Source of the DNA: Azohydromonas lata NBRC 102462 | Lineage (GTDB): Bacteria; Pseudomonadota; Gammaproteobacteria; Burkholderiales; Burkholderiaceae_C | Direction of reading: 5' to 3' | Length of the DNA stretch: 30,253 nt | Assembly (NCBI GenBank): GCA_945878385.1 | Contig: CAMCTE010000004.1 | Coordinates: forward strand, 1-30,253 | In this document: positions 1 to 8,798 of the stretch, piece by piece | How positions within the stretch are numbered: the stretch's first letter is position 1 | Layout of the letters: the number at the start of each line of letters is the position of its first letter | Made by a program: the position numbers and the translations under genes | The notes under the pieces: generated by a model | What the model saw: the letters and a program-made list of their open reading frames with translations, nothing else | What the model was told of the DNA's origin: nothing | Databases searched by the model: none

Positions 1-476
1 GGCTGGAGCAGGCAGGGCGGTCGGTGTCCCTGTCCGACACCGTGGGTTTCATCCGGGACTTGCCCCACAAGTTGGTGGAGGCGTTCGAGGCCACGCTGTT
101 GGAGGCCGCCGACGCCGACCTGCTGTTGCATGTGGTGGACGCATCCAACCCCCAGGCCACGGAGCAGATTCAGGAAGTCCAGCGCGTGCTGGGCGATATT
201 GGCGCTGAACCGGTGCCGCAGATCCTGGTGTTCAACAAGATTGATGCCCTGGAGCCTTCGCGCCAGCCGCGGATGCCTGTCGATGAGATGGAGCGCGAGG
301 GCGGCTTGCGCTGCCCGCGCGTGTTCGTCAGTGCCGTCACGGGGCTGGGGCTGGACGCATTGCGCAGCCTGATCGCGCAGGCCGCCGCGGCTGGCCCGCG
401 TGCCTTGCCACCTGGGCGACCCGACCCCCGATTTGAACCCGTACGCTCGACCGATTGGTCGACCACTTCACCATGA
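1..476 (+). CDS. hflX: GTPase HflX, C-terminal part (5' end outside window)
   Basis: HflX is a ribosome-associated GTPase that splits or rescues stalled 70S ribosomes. Only the last ~158 codons are present; the frame is open from position 3, so the gene begins before the window. Visible are the G3 region (DTVGFIRDLPHKLVEAF, typical of HflX), the following helix ATLLEAADADLLLHVVDAS, and the G4 motif NKID. A short C-terminal segment then ends in a poorly conserved tail. Its stop TGA overlaps the hflK start as ATGA at 473-476, so the two genes are probably translationally coupled. hflX-hflK-hflC order is standard in proteobacteria; hfq is often upstream but lies outside this window. Confidence 0.95.
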   Translation, partial: LEQAGRSVSLSDTVGFIRDLPHKLVEAFEATLLEAADADLLLHVVDASNPQATEQIQEVQRVLGDIGAEPVPQILVFNKIDALEPSRQPRMPVDEMEREGGLRCPRVFVSAVTGLGLDALRSLIAQAAAAGPRALPPGRPDPRFEPVRSTDWSTTSP

Positions 477-1726
477 ACCTGATTGCACGATTGCGTGAGC
501 GGCTGCGCCGCGGCCAACTCATATTCAACGAAGGTGGACGGCCCCAGGGCCCACCCGATCTCGACGAACTCTGGCGGGACTTCAACCGCAAGCTCTCCGG
601 CCTGATGTCCGGCAAGGGCGGTCGCGGCAGTGGCGGCAATGGGTCTTCCGACGGCTCGGGCGGCTCGTCCCCTGAGTTCAAGGGCGCAGGTGTGGGCGCC
701 GGATTGATCGCCGCGGTCGTCGGGCTGATCTGGTTGGGCAGTGGCTTCTTCATCGTGCAGGAAGGCCAGCAGGCGGTGGTCACCTCCTTCGGCAAGTACA
801 GCCACACGGCCGATGCGGGCTTCCAGTGGCGCTTCCCTTATCCCTTCCAAGCCCACGAGACCGTATCAGTGACGCAGTTGCGTTCACTGGAGGTGGGTCG
901 CAGCGGCGTGGTGCAGGCCACCGGTCTGCGGGATTCTTCGATGCTGACTCAGGACGAGAACATCGTGGACATCCGCTTCACGGTGCAGTACCGCCTGAAG
1001 GACGCTCGGGCCTATCTGTTTGAGAACCGCGGCCCCGACGAGGCCGTGATCCAGGCGTCTGAATCGGCGGTGCGCGAGATCGTGGGCCGCAGCAAGGTGG
1101 ACCAGGTGCTCTACGAGCAGCGCGACGCCATTGCAGCCGACTTGGTGAAATCGGTGCAGGCGCAGTTGGACCGGCTCAGTTCGGGCATCGTGGTGGCCAA
1201 CATCAATGTGCAAAACGTGCAGGTGCCCGAGCAGGTGCAGGCCGCCTTCAACGATGCGGTGAAGGCCGGTGCCGACCGCGACCGCCTGAAGAACGAAGGT
1301 CAGGCCTATGCCAGCGATGTGATTCCGAAGGCGCGCGGCACGGCCGCACGGCTTTTGGAAGAGGCTGAAGGCTATCGCTCACGCGTGGTGGCACAGGCCG
1401 AGGGTGACTCGCAACGCTTCAAATCGGTGCTGGTGGAATACAAGAAGGCACCGGCCGTGACGCGCGACCGCCTGTACATCGAGACCATGCAGCAGGTCTA
1501 CCAGAATGTGAGCAAGGTGATGATCGACAACAAGGCCAACTCCAGCCTGCTGTACCTGCCGCTGGACCGCATCCTGCAGCAGTCGGTGTCGGGCAATCCG
1601 GGCTCCATCGTGCCGCCGATCAACCCCAATGCCGGCGCACCCGAGGTCAGCAACAGTACCGCACCTGCGGCGGTAGACACCCGTTCGCGCGACGGTCAAC
1701 GCAGCCGCGACCGCGATTCGCGTTGA
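473..1726 (+). CDS. hflK: HflK, membrane protease modulator (SPFH/band 7)
   Basis: HflK forms a large membrane complex with HflC that surrounds and modulates the FtsH protease at the inner membrane. The 417-residue product starts at the ATG overlapping the hflX stop. A cytoplasmic N-terminus has a Gly/Ser-rich stretch (about residues 43-65). One membrane segment follows at about 73-95 (GAGLIAAVVGLIWLGSGFFI). The band-7 domain then opens with EGQQAVVTSFGKY, and a long Ala/Glu/Arg-rich helical region covers about 255-330. The C-terminus is a disordered, charged tail (SRDGQRSRDRDSR). The next gene, hflC, starts 19 bases later. Length and order match the family; identification is secure. Confidence 0.96.
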   Translation: MNLIARLRERLRRGQLIFNEGGRPQGPPDLDELWRDFNRKLSGLMSGKGGRGSGGNGSSDGSGGSSPEFKGAGVGAGLIAAVVGLIWLGSGFFIVQEGQQAVVTSFGKYSHTADAGFQWRFPYPFQAHETVSVTQLRSLEVGRSGVVQATGLRDSSMLTQDENIVDIRFTVQYRLKDARAYLFENRGPDEAVIQASESAVREIVGRSKVDQVLYEQRDAIAADLVKSVQAQLDRLSSGIVVANINVQNVQVPEQVQAAFNDAVKAGADRDRLKNEGQAYASDVIPKARGTAARLLEEAEGYRSRVVAQAEGDSQRFKSVLVEYKKAPAVTRDRLYIETMQQVYQNVSKVMIDNKANSSLLYLPLDRILQQSVSGNPGSIVPPINPNAGAPEVSNSTAPAAVDTRSRDGQRSRDRDSR

Positions 1727-1745
1727 AGCCGGGAGGAACAAGCAA

Positions 1746-2639
1746 ATGAACAAGATTGGATTGTGGTTGGCCGGCAGCCTGGCGCTGTTGATGATGGCCT
1801 CGTCGATGCTGTTTGTGGTGGACCAGCGCCAGGTGGGCGTGGTGTATGCCCTCGGTGAGATCAAAGAAGTGATCACTGAGCCAGGTTTGAAGTGGAAGAT
1901 GCCACCCCCGCTGCAGAATGTGGTGTTCCTTGATAAGCGCATTCAGACCCTGGACAGCCCCGAGACACGTCCCATCTTCACGGCCGAGAAGAAGAGCCTG
2001 ATCATCGATTGGTTGGTGAAGTGGCGCATTGCCGAGCCGCGCCAGTTCATTCGCAACAACGGCGTGGACATGCGCAATTTGGAAAATCGCCTGTCGCCTG
2101 TGGTGCAGGCGGCCTTCAACGAAGAGATCACCAAGCGCACCGTCAGCGGCGTTTTGGCTGCCGACCGCGACAAGGTGATGAACGGGGTGCGCGACCGCCT
2201 GGCCGATGAAGCCAAGTCCTTCGGTATCGAAATCATCGATGTGCGCATCAAGCGGGTCGACTTCGTGGCCGACATCACCGACGCGGTGTACCGGCGCATG
2301 GAATCCGAGCGCAAGCAGGTGGCCAACGAACTGCGTTCGCAGGGTTCAGCCGAGGGCGAAAAGATCCGCGCCGATGCCGACCGCCAGCGCGAAGTGATTG
2401 TGGCCGAGGCGTACCGGGATGCGCAGAAGGTCAAGGGCGAGGGTGATGCCAAGGCTTCGGCCCTGTATGCGGATTCCTTCGGGCGCGATCCTCAGTTCGC
2501 CCAGTTCTACCGCAGCCTGGAAGCCTACCGAGCCACTTTCCGCAACAAGTCGGATGTGATGGTGATGGACCCCTCCAGCGACTTCTTCAAGGCCATGCGC
2601 AGCAGTGGCTCGAGCGGGGCTGCGGCACCGGCGCGCTGA
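1746..2639 (+). CDS. hflC: HflC, membrane protease modulator (SPFH/band 7)
   Basis: Partner of HflK in the FtsH-regulating complex. The product has 297 residues, the usual size. It has an N-terminal membrane anchor (about residues 5-24, GLWLAGSLALLMMASSMLFV), then the band-7 domain with VDQRQVGVVYALGEI and a PGLKWKMPPPLQNV segment typical of HflC. The helical part contains EGEKIRADADRQREVIVAEA. The start is well supported by a strong Shine-Dalgarno, GGGAGGAA at 1731-1738, eight bases before the ATG. It ends in an Ala/Ser/Gly-rich tail. The downstream small DUF2065 gene starts 11 bases after the stop and is presumably cotranscribed. Confidence 0.97.
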   Translation: MNKIGLWLAGSLALLMMASSMLFVVDQRQVGVVYALGEIKEVITEPGLKWKMPPPLQNVVFLDKRIQTLDSPETRPIFTAEKKSLIIDWLVKWRIAEPRQFIRNNGVDMRNLENRLSPVVQAAFNEEITKRTVSGVLAADRDKVMNGVRDRLADEAKSFGIEIIDVRIKRVDFVADITDAVYRRMESERKQVANELRSQGSAEGEKIRADADRQREVIVAEAYRDAQKVKGEGDAKASALYADSFGRDPQFAQFYRSLEAYRATFRNKSDVMVMDPSSDFFKAMRSSGSSGAAAPAR

Positions 2640-2649
2640 ACCGGTGTCG

Positions 2650-2835
2650 ATGAGCGAGGCCCTGCTGGCCGCGGTGGCACTCATGCTGGTCATCGAGGGC
2701 CTGCTGCCGACCCTGAATCCGCAGCTGTGGCGGCGCCTGTTCGAGCAGGCGATGCAACTCAGCGACGGTCAGATCCGCTTCATGGGCATGGCCAGCGTGG
2801 TCGGTGGCCTGGCGCTCTGGCACCTGCTGAACTAG
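2650..2835 (+). CDS. Small DUF2065 (YjeT-like) membrane protein
   Basis: A 61-residue protein with two hydrophobic stretches: ALLAAVALMLVIEGLLPTL near the N-terminus and FMGMASVVGGLALWHLL at the C-terminus, with a polar middle (RRLFEQAMQLSDGQIRFMG). This is the pattern of the DUF2065/YjeT family, which is regularly found directly after hflC in proteobacteria. The function is not known; position suggests an accessory role at the membrane with HflKC, which is inference only. The ATG at 2650 gives the usual family length. A GTG at 2644 in the same frame is an alternative start adding two residues. Confidence 0.88.
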   Translation: MSEALLAAVALMLVIEGLLPTLNPQLWRRLFEQAMQLSDGQIRFMGMASVVGGLALWHLLN

Positions 2836-2882
2836 CCTCGCCCTGCGTTGGGGCTGTCAGGTCCGCGTGAAACCGCGGCCCG

Positions 2883-2888
2883 TACAAT
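2883..2888 (+). promoter_or_regulatory. Candidate -10 element (TACAAT) for hisZ-purA
   Basis: TACAAT lies 28 bases before the hisZ ATG in the only sizeable gap (2836-2916) of this gene run. I could not find a convincing -35 at normal spacing, so it is a weak call. If used, the leader would be about 20 bases and would lack a Shine-Dalgarno. Confidence 0.3.
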
Positions 2889-2916
2889 CGGTCCTTTAAG
2901 CGCACGCCTGATTCCC

Positions 2917-4137
2917 ATGTCTTCCGCCTGGCTCCTGCCCGAGCACCTTGCAGATGTCCTGCCCTCGGAGGCCAAGCGCATCGAGGGGCTGCGCCGTGCG
3001 CTGACCGATGAGGCGCAAGCCTACGGATACGAACTCGTGATGCCTCCTTTGGTGGAGCATTTGGATTCCCTGCTGTCGGGTACCGGCCGCACCCTGGGTT
3101 TGCAGACCTTCAAGTTGGTGGACCAACTCTCGGGCCGCACGCTGGGCTTGCGCGCCGACACCACGCCTCAGGTGGCGCGCATCGACGCGCACCTGCTCAA
3201 CCGCCAGGGAGTGACGCGGCTTTGCTACTGCGGTCCGGTCGTGCACACCCGCCCGGCGGGCCCGTGGGCTTCGCGCGAACCGCTGCAGTTTGGTGCCGAG
3301 ATCTACGGTCACGCTGGCCTGGAGGCCGACCTGGAAGTGCTGGAATTGGCCCTGGACGGGTTGCGCCAGGCTGGTGTTCGTGATGCCGTGATCGACTTGG
3401 GTGATGCGCGCATTGCCGGCGCCTTGATGGACCCCTTGAAGCCCGAGACCGATGTGGTGGCCCGCTCGGTGATCTTGGCCGCGCTCGCTGCCAAGGACGG
3501 GGCTGCGCTCGAAGAGGCGCTGGCGCCCTGGGCCAACGCAGAGGGCCATGGCGTAAACGGCCTGGCGGCGTGTCTGTCGGGTTTGAAGGCTTTGCCGCGC
3601 CTGTATGGTGGCGCCGAAGTGTTGGACCGCGCCTCTCAGATGCTGCCCTCCTGGCCCGCCATCGTTCAGGCCCTGGAGGACCTGCGCTGGATCATTCGGC
3701 ATGTGCAGACCACGCACCCCGATGTGCGCATCGGCATTGACCTGGCCGATTTGGGCGGCCAGGATTACTACAGTGGCGTGCGCTTCAGCGTCATGGGCAT
3801 CTCTGCGTCACAGGCGCTGGCCAGCGGCGGCCGCTACGACCATGTGGGTCGTGTCTTCGGCCGCGAGCGTCCGGCGGTCGGTTTCAGCCTGGACCTCAAA
3901 GCCCTGTCGCAGGCCTTGAACGCGTCGGGCGCCCCCGCTGAGCCCCGACCGGCCATCCGCGCACCCTGGTCTGAAGATGCGGGCCTGCGCGCGGCCATCC
4001 GTGAACTGCGTTCGCGTGGTGAAACGGTGGTGTGCATCCTGCCCGGCCATGAACACGAGGCCCAGGAGTTCGCCTGCGACCGGGAATTGACCTCGGTGGC
4101 CGGCCAGTGGGTGTTGCAGGCCATTGCGCATCCGTAG
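2917..4137 (+). CDS. hisZ: ATP phosphoribosyltransferase regulatory subunit HisZ
   Basis: HisZ is a catalytically inactive histidyl-tRNA-synthetase paralogue that pairs with the short form of HisG in the first step of histidine biosynthesis. The 406-residue protein has the class II synthetase core: LPSEAKRIEGLRR near the N-terminus, a motif-2-like region LRADTTPQVARIDAHLLN (about 92-109), and ASGGRYDHVGRVFGRERPAVGFSLDL near 307-330. It has no recognisable anticodon-binding domain of HisRS size. The ATG at 2917 is preferred because upstream in-frame codons lie in the apparent promoter region; no clear Shine-Dalgarno is seen. hisG is not in the window. Being followed 26 bases later by purA is the common betaproteobacterial arrangement. 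Confidence 0.93.
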   Translation: MSSAWLLPEHLADVLPSEAKRIEGLRRALTDEAQAYGYELVMPPLVEHLDSLLSGTGRTLGLQTFKLVDQLSGRTLGLRADTTPQVARIDAHLLNRQGVTRLCYCGPVVHTRPAGPWASREPLQFGAEIYGHAGLEADLEVLELALDGLRQAGVRDAVIDLGDARIAGALMDPLKPETDVVARSVILAALAAKDGAALEEALAPWANAEGHGVNGLAACLSGLKALPRLYGGAEVLDRASQMLPSWPAIVQALEDLRWIIRHVQTTHPDVRIGIDLADLGGQDYYSGVRFSVMGISASQALASGGRYDHVGRVFGRERPAVGFSLDLKALSQALNASGAPAEPRPAIRAPWSEDAGLRAAIRELRSRGETVVCILPGHEHEAQEFACDRELTSVAGQWVLQAIAHP

Positions 4138-4163
4138 CATTTTTTGAGATTGAACGGCAAGAC

Positions 4164-5531
4164 ATGAATCAAGCAGCTTCGGCGGGCCCGGCCCGCATGC
4201 CCGCGCGCCCGGCCGGTGGCCTCAATGTGGTCGTCGTGGGCACCCAATGGGGCGACGAGGGCAAGGGCAAGGTGGTGGATTGGCTGACCGACCACGCGCA
4301 GGGGGTGGTGCGTTTCCAAGGCGGCCACAACGCCGGCCATACCCTTGTGATCAAGGGCGTGAAGACGGCACTGCAGCTCATTCCCAGCGGCATCATGCGC
4401 GACGGCGTGAGGTGCTACATCGGCAACGGTGTGGTGGTCGACCCTTCGCATCTCTTGTCGGAGATCGAGCGCCTTGAGCGCATCGGCCTGGAGGTGCGCT
4501 CGCGCCTTTTCGTCAGTGAATCCTGTCCGCTGATCCTGCCGTTCCATGTGGAAGTGGACAAGGCGCGCGAGGCGCTGCGCGAGAGCAGTGGCGCCGGCAA
4601 GATCGGCACCACGGGCAAGGGAATTGGCCCGGCCTACGAGGACAAGGTGGCCCGTCGCGCGCTGAGGGTGCAGGACCTCAAGCACCCCCAGCGCTTCGAG
4701 GCCAAGCTGCGTGAACTGCTGGCGCTGCACAACTCCGCGCTGCGCGGCTACCTGGGTGGCCAGGAACTCGCCTTCGAGCCCATCTTCGCGCAGGCCATGG
4801 CCATGGGCGAACAGTTGCGGCCGATGATGGCCGACGTGGGCTATCTGATCCACCAGGCCTGCAACCGCGGCGAGAACATCCTGTTCGAAGGTGCACAAGG
4901 CACCCTGTTGGACATTGACCACGGCACCTATCCGTACGTGACCTCCAGCAACTGCGTGGCCGGCAACGCTGCAGCAGGCTCGGGCGTGGGCCCCGACCGG
5001 CTGCACTACATCCTGGGCATCACCAAGGCCTACGCCACCCGAGTCGGTTCGGGCCCCTTCCCCACGGAGCTGGACATTGAGAACCCTTCCTCGGTGGGCC
5101 ACCACCTGAGCACGGTCGGCCAGGAGCGCGGTACCGTGACCGGGCGCGCACGCCGCTGCGGTTGGTTGGATGCCGCGGCATTGAAGCGGTCCATCATCAT
5201 CAACGGGGTGTCGGGCCTGTGCATCACCAAGCTCGATGTGTTGGACGGCCTTTCGGAAATCAAGGTGTGCACCGGCTACACCTTGGACGGGCGCCACCTG
5301 GACATCCTGCCGCTGGATGCCGATGAAATCGCCGCATGCCAGCCGGTGTACGAGACCTTGCCGGGTTGGAGCGGGTCGACCGCAGGCCTGACCCAATGGG
5401 GGCAACTGCCGGCTGAAGCACGCGCCTACCTGGAGCGGGTGCAGGAAGTGATCGGCGCGCCGATCGACATGGTGTCCACTGGGCCGGACCGCGACCACAC
5501 CATCCTCCTGCGTCACCCCTTCCAACGCTGA
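4164..5531 (+). CDS. purA: Adenylosuccinate synthetase
   Basis: PurA joins IMP and aspartate using GTP to give adenylosuccinate in AMP synthesis in the cytoplasm. The 455-residue product carries GTQWGDEGKGK (residues 26-36, with the catalytic Asp at 31) and GGHNAGH (53-59, catalytic His at 59). It also has the IMP-binding TTGKGIGPAYEDK block, FEGAQGTLLDIDHGTYPYVTSSN, and the C-terminal STGPDRDHTI loop. About 17 residues precede the usual family start (E. coli PurA is 432 residues). An internal ATG at residue 12 is an alternative start, though even that leaves an extension. It follows hisZ by 26 bases and is probably cotranscribed with it. Confidence 0.97.
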   Translation: MNQAASAGPARMPARPAGGLNVVVVGTQWGDEGKGKVVDWLTDHAQGVVRFQGGHNAGHTLVIKGVKTALQLIPSGIMRDGVRCYIGNGVVVDPSHLLSEIERLERIGLEVRSRLFVSESCPLILPFHVEVDKAREALRESSGAGKIGTTGKGIGPAYEDKVARRALRVQDLKHPQRFEAKLRELLALHNSALRGYLGGQELAFEPIFAQAMAMGEQLRPMMADVGYLIHQACNRGENILFEGAQGTLLDIDHGTYPYVTSSNCVAGNAAAGSGVGPDRLHYILGITKAYATRVGSGPFPTELDIENPSSVGHHLSTVGQERGTVTGRARRCGWLDAAALKRSIIINGVSGLCITKLDVLDGLSEIKVCTGYTLDGRHLDILPLDADEIAACQPVYETLPGWSGSTAGLTQWGQLPAEARAYLERVQEVIGAPIDMVSTGPDRDHTILLRHPFQR

Positions 5532-5553
5532 TGGGTGCGCTGCAGCGCCCCAT
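5531..5553 (+). repeat. Near-perfect 23-bp inverted repeat after purA
   Basis: Starting at the last base of the purA stop codon, ATGGG-T-GCGCTGCAGCGC-C-CCAT is a dyad with a single mismatched pair. It could form a hairpin or be a protein-binding site. There is no T-run after it, so a classical intrinsic terminator is unlikely. A TACACT sequence (5557-5562) follows immediately. Confidence 0.45.
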
Positions 5554-5556
5554 GCG

Positions 5557-5562
5557 TACACT
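5557..5562 (+). promoter_or_regulatory. Candidate -10 element (TACACT) for the phosphoribosyltransferase gene
   Basis: TACACT lies 39 bases before the ATG at 5601, just after the inverted repeat that follows purA. No good -35 was found, so the call rests on the hexamer and its placement only. Readthrough from purA is the alternative. Confidence 0.25.
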
Positions 5563-5600
5563 CGCAAACTTTCCCGCCTGACCAGCAAGGAACCCGCGCG

Positions 5601-6119
5601 ATGCTCACCGACGACGGCAAACACCTCTATGTGTCCTGGGACGGCTATCACCGGCTGATCGAAAAACTGGCCATTCAAGTCTTCGAGTCGGGTTGGGCCT
5701 TTGACCAGATCCTGTGCCTGGCGCGTGGCGGCATGCGCCCCGGGGATGTGCTGTCGCGCGTTTTCGATAAGCCGCTGGCCATCATGTCCACCAGTTCCTA
5801 CCGTGCGGAAGCCGGCACCATTCAGGGCCGTCTGGACATTGCGCGCTACATCACGATGCCGCAGGGTGAACTGGCGGGCCGTGTGCTGCTGGTGGACGAC
5901 CTGGCCGATTCCGGCGTGACGCTGCGGGCCGTGGTAGAGCGCCTGCGGGCCATGCCGTCGATCAGCGAATTGCGCTCGGCCGTGATCTGGACCAAGGCGG
6001 TCTCCACCTACGAGCCCGATTACACGGTGGAGCGCTTGCCCACCAGCCCTTGGATCCACCAGCCCTTTGAGGAATACGACGGCCTGAGGCCGGATGCGTT
6101 GATCCAGCGCTTGGGCTGA
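5601..6119 (+). CDS. Purine phosphoribosyltransferase family protein
   Basis: A 172-residue type I phosphoribosyltransferase. The PRPP-binding motif VLLVDDLADSGVTL is at about 96-109 and the preceding loop ILCLARGGMRPGDVLS at 38-52. The N-terminal YVSWDGYHRLIEKLA is typical of proteins annotated as hypoxanthine or xanthine-guanine phosphoribosyltransferases in betaproteobacteria. It probably salvages a purine base with PRPP, which fits its position after purA; the exact base is not readable from the sequence. The ATG at 5601 is preferred over upstream in-frame codons because AAGGAA (5587-5592) sits eight bases before it. The 3' end nearly touches the convergent acylase gene (8 bases apart). 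Confidence 0.85.
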   Translation: MLTDDGKHLYVSWDGYHRLIEKLAIQVFESGWAFDQILCLARGGMRPGDVLSRVFDKPLAIMSTSSYRAEAGTIQGRLDIARYITMPQGELAGRVLLVDDLADSGVTLRAVVERLRAMPSISELRSAVIWTKAVSTYEPDYTVERLPTSPWIHQPFEEYDGLRPDALIQRLG

Positions 6120-6127
6120 ACACCCGT

Positions 6128-8683
6128 TCAACGCCCTGCGGGCCGGATGGTAAGGACTGCACCTCCGAGTTGGTCTTGCGCGCTTGGCCAGACGGGCACG
6201 CCCTGGCCCTGCGCCCAATCCTGCAGCCACGAGCGATAGGCTGACATCCAGGGCAGGCCACTTTGGCCCGAGCTGTGGATGAAGCGTGAGCGGCTGCGGT
6301 CACCGAGGTCGTAGACGGCCTTCAGGCTCGGTCCATGCGTGGCGCGGTACCGTTGGTGGGCCGGGCCACCCACGCCGACATTCAGGGCGTGCACCGTGTA
6401 GGTGTCCCCGCCCACGGGCCAGCTCAGCGTGAACCAGGCATCCAGCGGCTTGACCCGCGAGAAGGGGCGGTGCTCGGCCACCATCCGGTGCACGGCGTCC
6501 CAGCGCCAGGTGGCGATGTCGCTGCCCAGGCGGTTGCTGAGTTCCTGCAGGGCCGCATCCAGGCCCGCATGAGCCTGTTCCGCACAGTTCTCTACGGATG
6601 CCGAACGGGGGTCGTCACACCACCAAGTGTCCTGGCGCTCCAGCACACCCAGCAGGGCATCGTGAAAGGTGCGTTGAGCAAAGGAACGCTCGAAGCGTTC
6701 AGTGCCCACGCGCGGCGCGAACAGTTGATGGGCCATCGCGCGTTGCCAGGCCCACAGGATGAGCGGGGCCGCGGCATCGCCGCACATGGTGCCGTCGAAG
6801 TCGGCCAACAGGGCATGGGCCTGCGCAGCCAAAGGATGGCGCCCTTGGGCCTTGCGCAGCCAAGGCAGCAGGGCGCGCGCGGCCAGCGAGACCTCGTCTT
6901 GCTGCAAGGCCACGAGGTCCTGCGCGGAATGCTTCGGGCGTGAATCCAGCACCTGTTCAATGCGAAGCTGGCGGTAGGGCAGGGCCCAATCGCTGGTCAG
7001 GAAGTGCGGGTAGTCGTCGTCGTGGATGCGGTGATTGGCCGTTGCGATCCAACCCTGCGGCGGGTCCATCACCCGCGGGGTTTGATGGGCCGGTACCCAA
7101 CCCACCCAGTCGTAGCGCGACTCCCACCCCGGCGCGGGGGCCAGGCCCATCAGGTCGTTGTCGGCGCGGCGCACCGGAACGCGCCCTGCGGCCACCATGC
7201 CGATACGGCCCTGGTCATCGGCAACCACCATGTTTTGCATCGGCACCATCCACCGGTGGGCTGCCTGCATGAAGTCGGGTACGGTAGTGGCCTGTGCCAG
7301 GCCCAAGCCGGCGGCCACCAGGTCCACATCGTCGTCCAGTGCGGTCCATCTCAAGGCCAGCAAATGGGGTCCCAGGTCCAAGCCCTTGAGGGTGCCTGCA
7401 TCGGAAATGACCGGGCCATGTCGCGTGCGGCGCACCTGCACGCGGTGTTCGGCGCCGCCCTTGACGCGGATCACTTCTTCTCGGGACTCGAAGGCGGCCG
7501 TGCCGCTGGGGGTGCGGTATCGGGTGGGGTCTTGTGTGTCGATGGCCTCGATGTAGAGGTCTTGCACATCGGGCCCGGTGTTGGTGAATCCCCATGCGAG
7601 GTTCGCGCTTTGGCCCAGCACGACCAAGGGAACTCCGGGCAGCGTGGCGCCTGCGATCTCCAGGCCCGGTGCCTTGAGCCGGGCGAAATACCAAAGCGCG
7701 GGCGTGCTCAAGCCCAGGTGCGGGTCGTTGGCCAGCAGCGGCGTGCCCGTGGTGGTGCGGGTGCCCGAGAGCACCCAGTTGTTGGAGCCGGCGCCCTCGA
7801 TGCCCGAGGGTGGCGCCGAGTCGAGCAGGTGCTGCCAGGCGGCATCGGCCGTGCCGCGAATGCGAACGGCGGCATGGTGCGAAGGGGCCGCTGCGGTGGC
7901 CGTGACGGGGCCGTCCTGGCGCACGAGGCCCAATTCGCGGTAGAGCTGTGCATAGTCCCGCGTGGGGGGGTACTCATAGCCGGGGTAGGGGGGTAGGAGT
8001 TCGTTGATCCGCGGCACTTCGAGTGACGCACTCAGGCGAAGTCGCATCATTTCGGCGGTCCAGTTGCCACCCAGGTCCCAGGCCATCATCAGGCTCCAGG
8101 ACAGGCTGTCCACCGGAGTCCACGGTTCGGGCCGGATGCCCAGCAACAGGAACTCGGGGGGCCACACCCGCGTGCGGGCCATGGCCTCATTCACGCCGGC
8201 TGCGTACGCTGTGAGCAGTTCACGGCTGGGTTCGCCCATGCGTTGCCACTGCGCTTGGGCGGCGCGGCGCACGCCCAAGGCGCGCAGGAAGCGGTCGTTG
8301 TCCAGCGCGGCTTCACCGAAGACTTCGGCCAGACGGCCCGCGCCAATGCGGCGGTGGGTCTCCATCTGCCACAGGCGATCCTGCGCATGCACGAAGCCCA
8401 GGGCGAAGACGGCGTCCGCGATGGATTGAGCCGAGATGGACGGGATGCCGTGGCGGTCCCGTTCGATGCGCACGGGTGCCTTCAGGGGCACCCAATGGCT
8501 TGTGTCGGTGCCCGCGCCCGTGCCCGCGCGCAGCGTGAGCTCGCCCGTCACCTGGGGCTCGGCCGCCCTCATCAGGGCCCAGCCTGACAGCAACACCGCC
8601 AACAAGAGGGCGAATAGGGAGATCAGTGCGGTTTTCAGCAGCCGGCGCCGTGGTCGAGCCGCTTCGGTCGGGGGCGCATCCAT
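6128..8683 (-). CDS. Penicillin acylase family Ntn hydrolase (periplasmic)
   Basis: An 851-residue member of the penicillin G acylase / AHL acylase family, enzymes made as one chain that cut themselves into alpha and beta subunits. An Arg-rich N-terminus is followed by a hydrophobic segment (about 15-38, LLKTALISLFALLLAVLL), a signal sequence or anchor for export. The alpha region contains DRHGIPSISAQSIADAVFALGFVHAQDRLWQME. The autocleavage and nucleophile site is GAGSNNWV, with Ser at about 300, followed by TGTPLLANDPHLGL as expected. Substrate cannot be read: beta-lactam side chains, N-acyl-homoserine lactones and other amides are all possible. It is flanked by convergent and divergent genes, so it appears to be a single transcription unit. 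Confidence 0.9.
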   Translation of the reverse strand: MDAPPTEAARPRRRLLKTALISLFALLLAVLLSGWALMRAAEPQVTGELTLRAGTGAGTDTSHWVPLKAPVRIERDRHGIPSISAQSIADAVFALGFVHAQDRLWQMETHRRIGAGRLAEVFGEAALDNDRFLRALGVRRAAQAQWQRMGEPSRELLTAYAAGVNEAMARTRVWPPEFLLLGIRPEPWTPVDSLSWSLMMAWDLGGNWTAEMMRLRLSASLEVPRINELLPPYPGYEYPPTRDYAQLYRELGLVRQDGPVTATAAAPSHHAAVRIRGTADAAWQHLLDSAPPSGIEGAGSNNWVLSGTRTTTGTPLLANDPHLGLSTPALWYFARLKAPGLEIAGATLPGVPLVVLGQSANLAWGFTNTGPDVQDLYIEAIDTQDPTRYRTPSGTAAFESREEVIRVKGGAEHRVQVRRTRHGPVISDAGTLKGLDLGPHLLALRWTALDDDVDLVAAGLGLAQATTVPDFMQAAHRWMVPMQNMVVADDQGRIGMVAAGRVPVRRADNDLMGLAPAPGWESRYDWVGWVPAHQTPRVMDPPQGWIATANHRIHDDDYPHFLTSDWALPYRQLRIEQVLDSRPKHSAQDLVALQQDEVSLAARALLPWLRKAQGRHPLAAQAHALLADFDGTMCGDAAAPLILWAWQRAMAHQLFAPRVGTERFERSFAQRTFHDALLGVLERQDTWWCDDPRSASVENCAEQAHAGLDAALQELSNRLGSDIATWRWDAVHRMVAEHRPFSRVKPLDAWFTLSWPVGGDTYTVHALNVGVGGPAHQRYRATHGPSLKAVYDLGDRSRSRFIHSSGQSGLPWMSAYRSWLQDWAQGQGVPVWPSAQDQLGGAVLTIRPAGR

Positions 8684-8798
8684 GGCATGACATTGTGCTC
8701 GCGCCGGCCGGTGGCGCTTGCGACACCCGCTGCGATTGCGGCACCCAAAGGGTGCGGGGCTGCAGATGGGGCAGAATCAATGAATGCGCCGACGCCAA

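Noticed and set aside
3834..6230. A 798-codon open frame on the minus strand across purA
   Set aside because: It is antisense to hisZ, purA and the phosphoribosyltransferase gene, all with clear motifs. The translation is His/Gln/Ala-rich with no recognisable domain, as expected of a frame opposite a GC-rich gene.
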